Below are positions 55,194-64,000 of a stretch of 64,000 nt of DNA, piece by piece (the first letter of the stretch is position 1; every line of letters begins with the position of its first letter). Origin of the DNA: Burkholderiales bacterium (GTDB lineage: Bacteria; Pseudomonadota; Gammaproteobacteria; Burkholderiales; Burkholderiaceae_C); contig JACPOK010000019.1 in assembly GCA_016191525.1 (NCBI GenBank), positions 780,007-844,006 on the forward strand, written 5' to 3'. Position numbers and translations under genes: made by a program. The notes below the pieces were generated by a model. The model saw nothing but the letters and a program-made list of their open reading frames with translations. It had not been told where the DNA came from and made no database searches.

Positions 55194-55807
55194 CTACAGC
55201 GGCGAAGGCTGGGTGGGCGCGAAGCTCGCGCCGTGCGTTTCGGCATCTTGCTGCAGGGCCGCGTCGCGCATGGCCATCAGCTGCTCCAGCTCGGCGCGCG
55301 CCTGCGCGGAGGAGGGCGCTCGCGCCGGCTCGGCCTGCGCAGCGGGCTGCACGGGTGCGGCGGCCCAGCTGTCCGGGTGCGGCAGCGTGGGGCTGGCCTG
55401 GGAATCAGGCAGGTCGAACTGCCAGGAGACGCCCATCAGCCAGCCGGCGGCCAGCGGGTCCATGGCGAGCAGGCGCGTTTCAAAGTCGTGCTGGAGCGCC
55501 GCGGCGTGCACCATCACGCGCGAGTCCAGGTGGCGCACCATGAGGCGCACGTGAATGCCCGGCTCGCGCCCGCGCGATGTCGCGGCCAGCGCGTCGGCGC
55601 CTATCCAGGCCAGCGGAATCCCGTTGCGGTTGAGCGTTTCGCGCAGCACCAGCCGCAGCAGTTCCTTGCGCACGCCTGCGGCGTGCCGGTGCTGTTGCGG
55701 GAGTTTTGCGATGCCGGCGGCTGCGAGAGGTGCGAGTGCGAAGGCTGCGCAGGCATGGCCTGTGAGGGGGCGGCCTTCAGGCCGAACAGCTGTCGAAGGA
55801 AGCTCAT
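55194..55807 (-). pseudogene. Frameshifted paralogue of the 48039 gene
   Basis: Reading from ATG 55807, MSFLRQLFGLKAAPSQAMPAQ continues to about 55680, where homology to the 48039 protein moves to another frame: RKELLRLVLRETLNRNGIPLAWIG, GIHVRLMVRHLDSRVM, DPLAAGWLMGVSWQF, ending TQPSPL. A one- or two-base indel near 55675-55690 would explain it. It could be decay, a base-call error, or translation from the GTG at 55673 (159 residues). Confidence 0.65.
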
Positions 55808-55883
55808 CGCAGTCTCCCGAAGTCGCCGTATTATCAGCCGCCGGGTTGGTTTTGCCGCAGGCAAACGCAAGCTTTTTAGTAAG

Positions 55884-55938
55884 TAAAAAGTGCCACGAAG
55901 CGCGCCAGGCGTGCGCGGGCAGCTATCAAAAAAATAGC
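55884..55938. repeat. Dispersed intergenic repeat, copy 3
   Basis: TAAAAAG at the left, GCAGCTAT in the middle and GCTATcaaaaaaATAGC at the right end match copies 1 and 2; the centre has diverged. It lies directly before the RraA-like gene and ends at its ribosome site AAGGAG. Confidence 0.6.
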
Positions 55939-55949
55939 AAGGAGACACC

Positions 55950-56597
55950 ATGGACCCCCTCACGGCCAGGCTGGCGCGCTGCTACACCGGCGCGGTGCAC
56001 GACGTGCTGCGCGCCATGGGGCACGACAACTGCGTACTGCCGCCGGCGCTGCGCCCGCTGGACCCCGCGCTCAAGGTGGCGGGCAAGGCGTGGACGGTGT
56101 CGGGCCACATCGACCGCACCCGCTCCGCGCACGAGACCCTGCTGGGCTGGACCACGCTGCTGTCGAAAGCGCCGCCCGGCCACGTGGTGGTGTGCCAGCC
56201 GAACAACCACGAGGTGGCGCTGATGGGCGAGCTCTCGGCGGAAACGCTGAAGGACAAGGGCGTGCTGGGCTACGTGGTGGACGGCGGCTGCCGCGACACC
56301 GACTTCATCCTGCAGCAGGGCTTCCCGGTGTTCCACACCTTCTTCACGCCTTCGGACATCGCCGCGCGCTGGATGCCCGATCGGTATGCCGAGCCGGTGA
56401 CCATCGGCAGCGTGACCATCAGCACGGGCGACTGGGTGCTGGGCGACCGCGACGGCGTGGTGGTGCTGCCGGCCGCGCTGGCTGAAGAGGCCGTCACCCG
56501 CACGGAAGCGGTGACGCTGCTGGAGAACAAGGTGCGTGACGCTATCCGCGGCGGCATGGACCCGGTCGATGCGTACCTGAAGTTCGGCAAGTTCTAA
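55950..56597 (+). CDS. RraA-family protein (HMG/CHA aldolase-like)
   Basis: A 215-residue protein. TGAVHDVLRAMG opens the fold and LGYVVDGGCRDTD carries the conserved Arg-Asp. RraA-like proteins are either RNase E inhibitors or 4-hydroxy-4-methyl-2-oxoglutarate aldolases; the broad length and lack of an rne context lean to the aldolase/regulator-like family. AAGGAG is seven bases before ATG. Confidence 0.85.
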   Translation: MDPLTARLARCYTGAVHDVLRAMGHDNCVLPPALRPLDPALKVAGKAWTVSGHIDRTRSAHETLLGWTTLLSKAPPGHVVVCQPNNHEVALMGELSAETLKDKGVLGYVVDGGCRDTDFILQQGFPVFHTFFTPSDIAARWMPDRYAEPVTIGSVTISTGDWVLGDRDGVVVLPAALAEEAVTRTEAVTLLENKVRDAIRGGMDPVDAYLKFGKF

Positions 56598-56724
56598 CCG
56601 CTGCGATAGCTCGTTGACTGGCTTCCCAACGGCGCTGGCTCAGCTCACAAAAACCGACTCTATTCTTTAGTTCTCATTTGATTTAGGATATAGACAAAAT
56701 AACCTAAACGGTGAGGGCGGGGCG

Positions 56725-58866
56725 GTGTTCTGGTCAAAACGCATTGCGCAGCATGCATCAGGGACAGGTACGTATGTCCAAGCGGACTTGCTATGGGTCT
56801 TGGGCAGCCTGTCGGCCCTGCACCGACGGGGCTTTTCAGCAGACCTGGTGGCACGCGAATTCCCGGGTGAATGCACGCCCGCTACGCTGGTACGTGCCGC
56901 GCGCAAGCTGGGCTTTCATATCAAGGCCATCAGGATTTCGGCGGCCAAGCTGGCTGGCTTGCCTTTGCCACTCGTGGTGGCCACTACGCAGCAACAGCTT
57001 GGCCTGATCACCGCCGCCGCTAACGGCGAGGCCGTCTTCTTCAGCGCGGGAACGAACACACCGCAAACGCTCCAACACGCTGAGCTGGATGCCTGCCTGA
57101 CTGGCGAGGCCTGGATACTCGCGCCGGAGGTCGAAGCCGCCAACGACGCCGACGCCGCCCCTGCGTTCGCGGCGGGCGTTACTCGCAAATTCGGCTTCAG
57201 CTGGTTTGCCCCCGAGCTGATGCGCCATCGCAAGGTATGGCGTGACGTGCTGCTGGCGTCGCTGGCGTTGCAGATCGTGGCGCTGGCCACTCCGCTTTTC
57301 ACGCAAGCCATCGTTGACAAGGTCGTGGTTCACCGTACCCAGACCACACTTATCGCCATCGGCCTGGTGATGATCATCTTCATCATCTTCAACGCTGTGC
57401 TGGGCTGGGGCCGGCAATACCTGGTGCTGCATACCGGCAACCGCGTCGATGCCGTGTTGGGTGCTGCCGTGTGGGAGCATTTGCTCAAGCTGCCGCCCGC
57501 CTACTTTCACCACCGGCCCACCGGTGTCGTGGCCGCGCGCCTGCATGCCGTGGAAAACATCCGCGAGTTTGTTTCCGGCGCAGCCATCAGCATGGTGCTG
57601 GACCTGCCGTTCCTGTTGATCTGCATGGGCGTCATGCTCTGGTACAGCGTGTTGCTCACCGGCATCTGCGTTGCCATCCTTGCCGTCATCGCCGTGGCCA
57701 GCCTGATCATGGCGCCGATTTTCCAGAGACAGCTGAACGACCAGTTCCTGCTGGGCGCGCGCAACCAGGCTTTCGTCACCGAGCACATCGCCGGCTTTGA
57801 AACCGTCAAAACCTTGCAGATGGAGCCGCAACTGCGCCAGCGCTATAGCGGCTACCTGGCAACCTACCTGGCCAGCGGTTTCAAGACCAAGCAGGTGGGC
57901 AACACCTACAACACCTTCGCCAACGCCATGGAGCAGGCGATGACCCTGCTGATCCTGGTGATCGGCGCATGGACCGTGATGAACGAGCCGAGCTTCACGA
58001 TCGGCATGCTGGTCGCCTTCCAGATGTTCGCCGGCAAGCTGAGCCAGCCGGTGCTGCGCATCGTGGGCCTGTGGACCCAGTTCCAGCAGGCCAGTCTGTC
58101 CGTCAAGCGGCTGGGCGATGTGATGAATGCGCCGGTGGAACCCTACAGCCTGGTGCCGCAACGCCAAAACGACGGCCAGGGCAAGCTTGAAATTTCGGGC
58201 CTGGGTTTTCGATACGCCGAAGACCGGCCCATGCTGTACAGCGGCCTTGACCTCACGCTGGAACCCGGCCACACCGTGGCCATCATGGGCCCCAGCGGTA
58301 CAGGCAAGAGCACCTTTGCCAAGTTGCTGCTTGGTTTCCATCCGCCCACGCAAGGCAGCATCCGCATCGACGACGTCGACATCCGCAACCTGAGCGCGAA
58401 TGAGCTGCGCGCCTGGTTTGGCGTGGTGCCGCAGGAGACAGTGCTGTTCAGCGGCACCATCCTGGCCAACCTGCAGGCCGGCAACCCCAACGCGCCGCTG
58501 GACCAGGTGGCGCAAGCCTGCCGCATGGCGGGCATCCATGAAGTAATCGAGACGCTGCCGCAGGGCTACCAGACCGAGATCGGCGAGCGCGGGGTGGGCC
58601 TGTCCGGTGGGCAAAAGCAAAGGCTGGCCATTGCCCGCGCGCTGCTCAAGCGCCCGCGCATCCTGATCTTCGACGAAGCCACCAGCGCGCTGGACAGCGA
58701 AACCGCCGAAGCATTCGCCAAGACCGTCAACCAGTTGAAGGGCAAAGTCACCATGCTGTTCATCACGCACGCCCTGCCCAAGAGCCTGAAGATCGACTCG
58801 GTGCTGCGCATTGGCCAGGGCGGCGTGCACCAGTTCCAGCTGGTGCCGGCGAGCGTGGCGCCATGA
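56725..58866 (+). CDS. Type I secretion ABC transporter (HlyB-like)
   Basis: A 713-residue exporter: C39-like domain (about 15-140) without catalytic Cys, as in HlyB, six helices (about 165-430), and a nucleotide-binding domain with GPSGTGKST (522-530), LSGGQ (626-630) and ILIFDEA (646-652), H-loop in LFITHA. It pumps unfolded RTX proteins. First of a likely operon; upstream 56598-56724 is AT-rich, promoter-like. No TolC homologue in the window. Confidence 0.94.
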   Translation: MFWSKRIAQHASGTGTYVQADLLWVLGSLSALHRRGFSADLVAREFPGECTPATLVRAARKLGFHIKAIRISAAKLAGLPLPLVVATTQQQLGLITAAANGEAVFFSAGTNTPQTLQHAELDACLTGEAWILAPEVEAANDADAAPAFAAGVTRKFGFSWFAPELMRHRKVWRDVLLASLALQIVALATPLFTQAIVDKVVVHRTQTTLIAIGLVMIIFIIFNAVLGWGRQYLVLHTGNRVDAVLGAAVWEHLLKLPPAYFHHRPTGVVAARLHAVENIREFVSGAAISMVLDLPFLLICMGVMLWYSVLLTGICVAILAVIAVASLIMAPIFQRQLNDQFLLGARNQAFVTEHIAGFETVKTLQMEPQLRQRYSGYLATYLASGFKTKQVGNTYNTFANAMEQAMTLLILVIGAWTVMNEPSFTIGMLVAFQMFAGKLSQPVLRIVGLWTQFQQASLSVKRLGDVMNAPVEPYSLVPQRQNDGQGKLEISGLGFRYAEDRPMLYSGLDLTLEPGHTVAIMGPSGTGKSTFAKLLLGFHPPTQGSIRIDDVDIRNLSANELRAWFGVVPQETVLFSGTILANLQAGNPNAPLDQVAQACRMAGIHEVIETLPQGYQTEIGERGVGLSGGQKQRLAIARALLKRPRILIFDEATSALDSETAEAFAKTVNQLKGKVTMLFITHALPKSLKIDSVLRIGQGGVHQFQLVPASVAP

Positions 58867-60188
58867 GCGCTGAACTTGCCCCTGAAGCGCGGGACTTCGC
58901 GCCCGACCTGCTGACGCTGCAGGAAAGCCCGCCTTCGCGCTTGCCACGCGTGGCCGTGCTGCTGGTGGTGACGTTGCTCGCGCTGCTGCTGGCATGGGCA
59001 GTGTGGGCGCGGCTGGACGTGGTGGCCACGGCACAGGGGCGGCTGGTGCCCGTGTCCTTTACCAAGGTGGTCCAGCCCGCCGAGCCCGGCGTAGTCGCAC
59101 AAATACTGGTGAAAGACGGCGATGTGGTCAAGGCGGGGCAGACGCTGCTGCGCATGGACGCGCGCCTGAACCAGGCCGATGCGGGCACGCTGGACCATGA
59201 CGCTGAACTGCGGCGCCTGACCATGCAGCGCATCGACGCAGAACTGGCCGACCGCGCGCTTGTGCTGCCGCCGTCGGTGTCGCCGTTGCTGGCCGTGCAA
59301 GTACAGGCGCAGTACACGGCACGGCGCAGGTCGTATGAGGACGCGCTGGCCCAGGAAGAATCCGCGCTGCTGCGGGCCGAATCCGAACTGGGCGCGGCCC
59401 GCCAGACGCTGATCAAGCTGCGCGAAGTGATGCCGATTTTTCGCAACGTCGCGGAAAAGCATGAGCAGCTGGAAAAGGAAGGCTTCATCTCCCAGTTGGG
59501 TTCGGCGGACAAGCGACGCGAATACGTGGAAAAAAGCCAGGAGCTGCAAACCCAAATCCAGACCGTCAACGCGCTGAAGGCCGGCATTGCGCAACAGCAG
59601 AAAAAAGTGGATGCCGTGCGTTCCACCTACCGCGCGCAACTACAAAACGAACGGCTGGAAAGCCTGGCGCAGCTGAACCGCATCGCGCAGGAAAAAGACA
59701 AGAGCGACGTGCGGGCGGGTCAGCTGGAAATCAAGGCGCCGGCCGACGGCGTGGTGAAGGACCTTGCCGTTACTTCAGCCGGCGCGGTGGTGCAGGCGGG
59801 CGCCTTGCTGATGAATATCGTGCCGCGCAACGAACCGCTGCAAGCCGAAGTGCTGGTCGGCAACGACGACGCCGGCTTTGTTGCCGTGGGCCAGAAGGTG
59901 CAGTTGAAGATCGCCGCCTTCCCTTTCCAGAAGTATGGGTTGCTTGAGGGCACCGTCAGCCACATCGGCGCTGACGCCACGCAGCCGCAAAACGCGCAAC
60001 AAGCGCCCACGTATCGCGCGCTGGTGAAGCTGAATCGGCAGGCGTTGAAGCCCGCCGATGGTGAAGCACTGGTACTGGCCCCGGGCATGCTGGTGGTGGC
60101 CGAAATTCACCAGGGCGAGCGCAGCGTGCTGGAGTATTTGTTGAGCCCGGTGCAGAAGGTTTCGGCGGAGGCGGGGCGGGAGCGGTGA
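58863..60188 (+). CDS. HlyD-family membrane fusion adaptor
   Basis: A 441-residue periplasmic adaptor: N-terminal cytoplasmic tail, one helix (about 31-48), lipoyl-like segment VVQPAEPGVVAQILVKDGDVVKAGQ, coiled-coil (about 150-270), and beta-barrel C-terminus (KAPADGVVKDLAVTSAGAVV). It connects the ABC exporter to an outer-membrane channel. ATGA overlap with the ABC gene. Confidence 0.93.
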   Translation: MSAELAPEARDFAPDLLTLQESPPSRLPRVAVLLVVTLLALLLAWAVWARLDVVATAQGRLVPVSFTKVVQPAEPGVVAQILVKDGDVVKAGQTLLRMDARLNQADAGTLDHDAELRRLTMQRIDAELADRALVLPPSVSPLLAVQVQAQYTARRRSYEDALAQEESALLRAESELGAARQTLIKLREVMPIFRNVAEKHEQLEKEGFISQLGSADKRREYVEKSQELQTQIQTVNALKAGIAQQQKKVDAVRSTYRAQLQNERLESLAQLNRIAQEKDKSDVRAGQLEIKAPADGVVKDLAVTSAGAVVQAGALLMNIVPRNEPLQAEVLVGNDDAGFVAVGQKVQLKIAAFPFQKYGLLEGTVSHIGADATQPQNAQQAPTYRALVKLNRQALKPADGEALVLAPGMLVVAEIHQGERSVLEYLLSPVQKVSAEAGRER

Positions 60189-60213
60189 CGAATAGAGGCG
60201 AGGAGAAATTGAT

Positions 60214-60318
60214 ATGGATGAATTCGGGAAATCGTGCTGGCGTGTGGCGCTGACGGAAAGCTCTCACGCATTCCGCGCGGATTGTGGGCCGAAAAGGGCT
60301 GGGAAGGTGCATGGATAG
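60214..60318 (+). CDS. Possible 34-residue small ORF
   Basis: ATG with AGGAGA seven bases upstream; reading frame of 34 codons to TAG, in the 174-base gap after the adaptor. Sequence (MDEFGKSCWRVALTESS...) has no known family. Kept because of its strong ribosome site; may be a leader peptide or chance. Confidence 0.3.
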   Translation: MDEFGKSCWRVALTESSHAFRADCGPKRAGKVHG

Positions 60319-60362
60319 TGCGTGGGCGAGTTCGGTTGAAGTCTACGTACAAGGAGCCTGCC

Positions 60363-61256
60363 ATGCGTGATTACTGGTTGACGCAATACATTCTGGGAGC
60401 CATCGGTTGGGGCTATGTCGCTCTGACGCTGGCAGCTATCGCATTGGCTGTGTGGCTGCCCAGGGGCAAGAAAGCGAAAGTCGTTGCCGCTCTTGCCGTG
60501 ATGGCGCTCGCGTCGATTCTTCCGTTTCAGGGCTACCAAGAGTATCTACAGCAGCGTGAAGCAGCAGATGCCTATCGGGCCCGGCTGACCAAGGCCCAAT
60601 CCCTTTTTGATGAGCGCTGCAAGACGGCGGGGGAGAAGATTTACAAGACCGCGGCGAACGTGGAGGGGGTGTTTGTAATGAAGCCGAGAACGGAGGCGTT
60701 GAACTCCGATCAGCAATTCAAACTAGATGATCCTTATGGATATGCCGGTAGGGGAGACGACTACCTGAAACTCTTCATTCGCGGCCGTCCGACTGTACCC
60801 ACGAAAGTAGGAGAAGTAGTCCCGCCGTCAGACCTTGTGACATACAAATTCGTAGAGACCTCTGATGAGAGCGGCTCAAGATTCTATCGATACACCACTG
60901 ACATGTCCAAGGATGTAAGTGAACGCATTACCAGGAACGGCGGCGGCGTCGTTCCTCTGAAGAAGGTGTTGACCTTAGAACGCTCTGCCCATTATGGAAT
61001 TACGTGGGACGATATCTCGACGCGAGAAGACAGGGAAAATTGGATTGCAGGTAGTTCGCAAAAAATCATTGATCTGCGGACCAACGACGTCATTGCCGAA
61101 AGAATTGGGTACATGTTCGACAAAGGTTTGGGCAGCACATCGGGCGGGCGGTCTCCCTGGGCAGCCGCACGCGATAGTGCATGCCCTCCTCTGACTGAAA
61201 AAATATTTTACTTTTTTGATCGTGTAATCAAACCCGTTGATGAGGGGACAAAGTGA
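60363..61256 (+). CDS. Unknown inner-membrane protein, candidate immunity/accessory factor
   Basis: A 297-residue protein: two N-terminal helices (YILGAIGWGYVALTLAAIALAV and VVAALAVMALASILPF), then ~230 residues probably in the periplasm, with AGEKIYKTAANVEGVFVMKP and RNGGGVVPLKKVLTLER. AAGGAG precedes the ATG. GC is markedly lower than the window average. Its stop overlaps the RTX start (GTGA), so expression is coupled. No recognised family; a role in protecting against the RTX lipase is inference. Confidence 0.75.
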   Translation: MRDYWLTQYILGAIGWGYVALTLAAIALAVWLPRGKKAKVVAALAVMALASILPFQGYQEYLQQREAADAYRARLTKAQSLFDERCKTAGEKIYKTAANVEGVFVMKPRTEALNSDQQFKLDDPYGYAGRGDDYLKLFIRGRPTVPTKVGEVVPPSDLVTYKFVETSDESGSRFYRYTTDMSKDVSERITRNGGGVVPLKKVLTLERSAHYGITWDDISTREDRENWIAGSSQKIIDLRTNDVIAERIGYMFDKGLGSTSGGRSPWAAARDSACPPLTEKIFYFFDRVIKPVDEGTK

Positions 61257-64000
61257 GCAACGACATTCAAACATATTTGAAGTACGCTAATTTGCAAATG
61301 GCAGCAGAAGCGCTTCTGGATCGACCTGATCCAGAAGGTTTGTTCGGTCAACTAAAATTCGGCAACAACCGCGCCAGCAAGTTCACCGATGTTCTTGCAG
61401 CCGACTTCGCCTCGAAGTACACGGTCGTGGCGCATCAAGCCAACACCAGCACGGGCTTCAGCGGAACTTTGTTCAAGGAGAACGCCACCGGAGAGCTGAC
61501 GCTCTCCTTCCGTTCCACAGAATTCATCGATGATGCGGTGCGAGACAGTAAGAGCAACGAGTTAGAGATCAAGGCCAAGGGTTGGGCGTTTGGCCAGATC
61601 GACGACATGGAGAAGTGGTTTGCAAGCCTCAAGGAGGCGGGCAAGTTGGACCCCGGCACGCCCATTGCCGTCACAGGTTACAGCTTGGGCGGCCATCTTG
61701 CCACTGCCTTCAACCTGCTGCACAAGAACGACTTGACGGCATTCGGCTCGCCCTTGATCGGCGCGACCTATACCTTTAACGGCGCTGGCGTGGGTACGCT
61801 CAACAGCGGCACCACCCTGAGCCAGGCCGTCGCCACCTTTGACGCCTATCGACAGAATGGTGCGGCCACATTGTTCATCAGCAGCCAAGTCGGGGTGCTG
61901 TATGCAGACTTGCTCGCGACCTTCCATGAGGGAGCCTTGGTCAATTTGGCTGAAGCGCAGGATGGAAAGAGCCGCGCCAGTGCTTTGCTGGCCTCCATGA
62001 CCCAGACCAATCCCAATTGGTCACAGGCTGCGCTTCTGTACAACGCCATGGCCCGGGTCTACGACGTGGTTGCCGAGTCCGAGCGACTGGTCAGCGTAGG
62101 AAGCGGCGGAACTCCTCTGAACCCGAATCTTGTGCTCACCAGTGATATCGCTCAAATCTCCCTGAACTACCAGATTGCTGTGCTCAAGGCCGGAGAGACC
62201 ACCTCGGCCGACAGAGCAGTTTTTGACAGCTCTTTCTCGGATAGCTTCGGTGTGGTGGCCTACTCGGGCCGCAAGATCGCCGGCAACCCCATTGCCAACC
62301 TGTACGACCTCTACGGCGACACCCGTCCTTCGGGCGTGGCCAATTCGCAGATCCACTATGGTTTGGCTACGCCCATATGGATCGAAGACCAGCCTCTCTT
62401 GCGGGGCCAAGTCAAATCTTCTGTAGCTGAGGCTTCCGGCCTGGGAACGATAGCGGGCGACCTGAAGTTATTGGTCGACGGTTTTAGTCAGAACGACTTT
62501 GGCGACACGCACAGCCTGGTGCTCCTTGTTGACTCATTGACCGTGCAGAACACGCTCGCCCAATTGGCCCCCACGGTTGTGCGAAGCACTTTGAATGCGA
62601 TCTTCAACGCGGTGAGCAATGCCGGGGTGGAAACAGGCGTCATCGCTGACGTGGGTCCGAACAACCAGGGCCGGGCGGATGGCGACTCACTGGAGAAGGT
62701 CGTCAACGCCTTGGCCAGGCTCCTGGGCATAGAAGGCGATCCGCTGGTGGGCAAGTTAGAAGGCGGCACCTGGGCAAACATCAATGACCGCAATGTGTTT
62801 TACAACCGACTCCAGCAAATCACCGGCAGCGCCGCCTTCACCGCCCTGGCCGGCAAGGTAACCATCGAACTCGCCACCCCCGCGCTTGCGGACCAAGCCA
62901 AGAACGACTTTGCCGCCTTCCTCAGCCTGAATGCTCTCAGCCCCTTGGTGCTGCGCCCTACGGACGCCACCGGGCAAGCACTGCTCAAGCAAGCGAATCC
63001 GAGCCTGGCTGATGCCTTCGAGGCAGATGCCCAACTCACCGACCAGCAGCGTGTGGATGGCTACGCTACGTATTCGGATGCATGGCGCAAAGATCGCGCC
63101 GCCATGCTCGGCTGGTTAGTCGAAGCAAACAAACAGAACATCGAAGGTCCGTTCGGCGTTGGCCCCGGCGTCCAGGGCATGCACTTCGAAGACCTGGCGA
63201 GCGAACGTTCGGTGGAGGTCGGGCTGGTCAATGGCGTTGTAGAGAAACGCCAGACCATCTTTGGCGGCGATGACATCGACATCCTCGAAGGCAAAGGCCT
63301 GGCCGACCACCTCTACGGCGGCGCAGGCAACGACTTCATCGACGGCAAAGGCGGCGCCGACTGGCTCGAAGGCAACGCCGGCGCCGACAGCCTGTATGGC
63401 GGCGATGGCAGCGACACACTCCTGGGCGGCGCAGGTGACGACCAGCTCAGCGGCGAAGGCGGCAACGACACGCTGGCTGGCGGCGACGGCGCCGACACCT
63501 ACAAATTCACCGGCGCCTGGGGCAAAGACCTCATCACCGACGCCGACGGCAAAGGCAGCCTGCAACTGAACGGCACCGCACTCACCGGCGGTAAAGCCAC
63601 CGGCTACCGCAACGTGTGGCAGACCAAGGACGCGGACGGCAACTACCTGAACTACGCCGTCTACGACGACAGCGCATCCTCCACAGGCAAGAGACTGGTC
63701 ATCACCAAGGGAACGGACCAGGCCAACACCATCACCGTCAACAACTTCGACTATGCCGCAGCCACCGGCGGCGCAGGCTACCTGGGCATCAAACTGGACG
63801 CAACCCAGCGGCTGATCATCAAGGAAGGCTCTGGCGCCAACGCCTGGAGCGACCCCTCATTCGACCCCGCCAGCCTGCAAGGCCAGGGCAGCACCATCCA
63901 GAAAGGCGGCGGCAAGGCCTACACCGCCTACCTCGCCAGCGCCGCCAAGGCCGGCGACACCATCACCCTCAGCTTCAGCGGCAGCGGCGCAGACAAGCTC
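61253..64000 (+). CDS. RTX protein with lipase-like N-terminal domain (partial)
   Basis: Open for 916 codons to the window edge. N-terminal domain contains GYSLGGHLA (142-150), an alpha/beta hydrolase nucleophile elbow (Ser144), as in RTX lipases of the Mbeg1/class-3 type. A long middle region follows, then RTX repeats (about 671-745): GGDD, LYGGAGNDF, LYGGDGSDTLLGGAGDDQL, GGDGADTYKF. Such nonapeptides bind Ca2+ and mark type I secretion. The start is a GTG overlapping the upstream stop. The secretion signal lies beyond the window. Confidence 0.9.
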   Translation, partial: MSNDIQTYLKYANLQMAAEALLDRPDPEGLFGQLKFGNNRASKFTDVLAADFASKYTVVAHQANTSTGFSGTLFKENATGELTLSFRSTEFIDDAVRDSKSNELEIKAKGWAFGQIDDMEKWFASLKEAGKLDPGTPIAVTGYSLGGHLATAFNLLHKNDLTAFGSPLIGATYTFNGAGVGTLNSGTTLSQAVATFDAYRQNGAATLFISSQVGVLYADLLATFHEGALVNLAEAQDGKSRASALLASMTQTNPNWSQAALLYNAMARVYDVVAESERLVSVGSGGTPLNPNLVLTSDIAQISLNYQIAVLKAGETTSADRAVFDSSFSDSFGVVAYSGRKIAGNPIANLYDLYGDTRPSGVANSQIHYGLATPIWIEDQPLLRGQVKSSVAEASGLGTIAGDLKLLVDGFSQNDFGDTHSLVLLVDSLTVQNTLAQLAPTVVRSTLNAIFNAVSNAGVETGVIADVGPNNQGRADGDSLEKVVNALARLLGIEGDPLVGKLEGGTWANINDRNVFYNRLQQITGSAAFTALAGKVTIELATPALADQAKNDFAAFLSLNALSPLVLRPTDATGQALLKQANPSLADAFEADAQLTDQQRVDGYATYSDAWRKDRAAMLGWLVEANKQNIEGPFGVGPGVQGMHFEDLASERSVEVGLVNGVVEKRQTIFGGDDIDILEGKGLADHLYGGAGNDFIDGKGGADWLEGNAGADSLYGGDGSDTLLGGAGDDQLSGEGGNDTLAGGDGADTYKFTGAWGKDLITDADGKGSLQLNGTALTGGKATGYRNVWQTKDADGNYLNYAVYDDSASSTGKRLVITKGTDQANTITVNNFDYAAATGGAGYLGIKLDATQRLIIKEGSGANAWSDPSFDPASLQGQGSTIQKGGGKAYTAYLASAAKAGDTITLSFSGSGADKL

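Noticed and set aside
63259..63490. Regular spacing near the RTX end as a CRISPR array
   Set aside because: It is coding Gly/Asp nonapeptide repeats in frame, typical of RTX proteins.

Overview
This is a high-GC window with many ATGA/GTGA stop-start overlaps. Its gene content points to a betaproteobacterium of the Burkholderiales, most likely family Comamonadaceae (Variovorax/Ramlibacter/Polaromonas-like). The clues are a kynBUA operon, Bug-type tripartite tricarboxylate receptors beside a Rieske oxygenase, a second infA copy, PA2778/PA2779-type genes, and short dispersed repeats of a style I associate with this family. No taxonomic marker such as 16S rRNA is present, so the assignment is an inference. 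No tRNA, rRNA, CRISPR array, integrase or transposase was seen.

Layout. 1-3 kb: a PhnD-like binding protein fused operonically to a degenerate BLUF-like protein, then an FAD monooxygenase. 3-6 kb: kynB-kynU-kynA (tryptophan to anthranilate) on the minus strand, diverging from a small gene with a perfect LexA-type box. 6-9 kb: argD-argF and a DUF3579 gene. 9-13 kb: lepB-like, rpsT, murJ, a SirB1-family gene, a solitary ParA. 14-21 kb: purM diverging from a tightly overlapping operon perM-hda-HAD-pcnB-folK-MFS, followed by an orphan ATP-synthase c-subunit gene with its own dyad operator. 21-26 kb: a four-gene minus-strand operon (YHYH lipoprotein, HupE/UreJ-like membrane protein, diheme and triheme cytochromes c), the best candidate for an undescribed redox or metal system. 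26-43 kb: housekeeping and hypothetical genes, including an L,D-transpeptidase, the PA2779/PA2778 pair, gshA, and an aspartoacylase-like gene whose ribosome-binding site lies in a perfect hairpin. 43-48 kb: a five-gene catabolic operon (Bug, Rieske oxygenase, stand-alone ferredoxin, M20 hydrolase, Bug). 48-56 kb: a paralogous pair of unknown genes (one frameshifted), infA2 with a structured leader, and two tandem sensor kinases. 56-64 kb: RraA-like gene, then a type I secretion operon (ABC transporter, HlyD adaptor), an unknown membrane protein and a large RTX protein with a lipase-like N-terminal domain, cut by the window end.

The last region has visibly lower GC (about 60.3-62 kb) and looks like a self-contained secretion-plus-effector module. 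The unknown membrane protein translated just before the RTX lipase-like protein, with overlapping stop and start, is a plausible protector (immunity) protein, but this is inference only.
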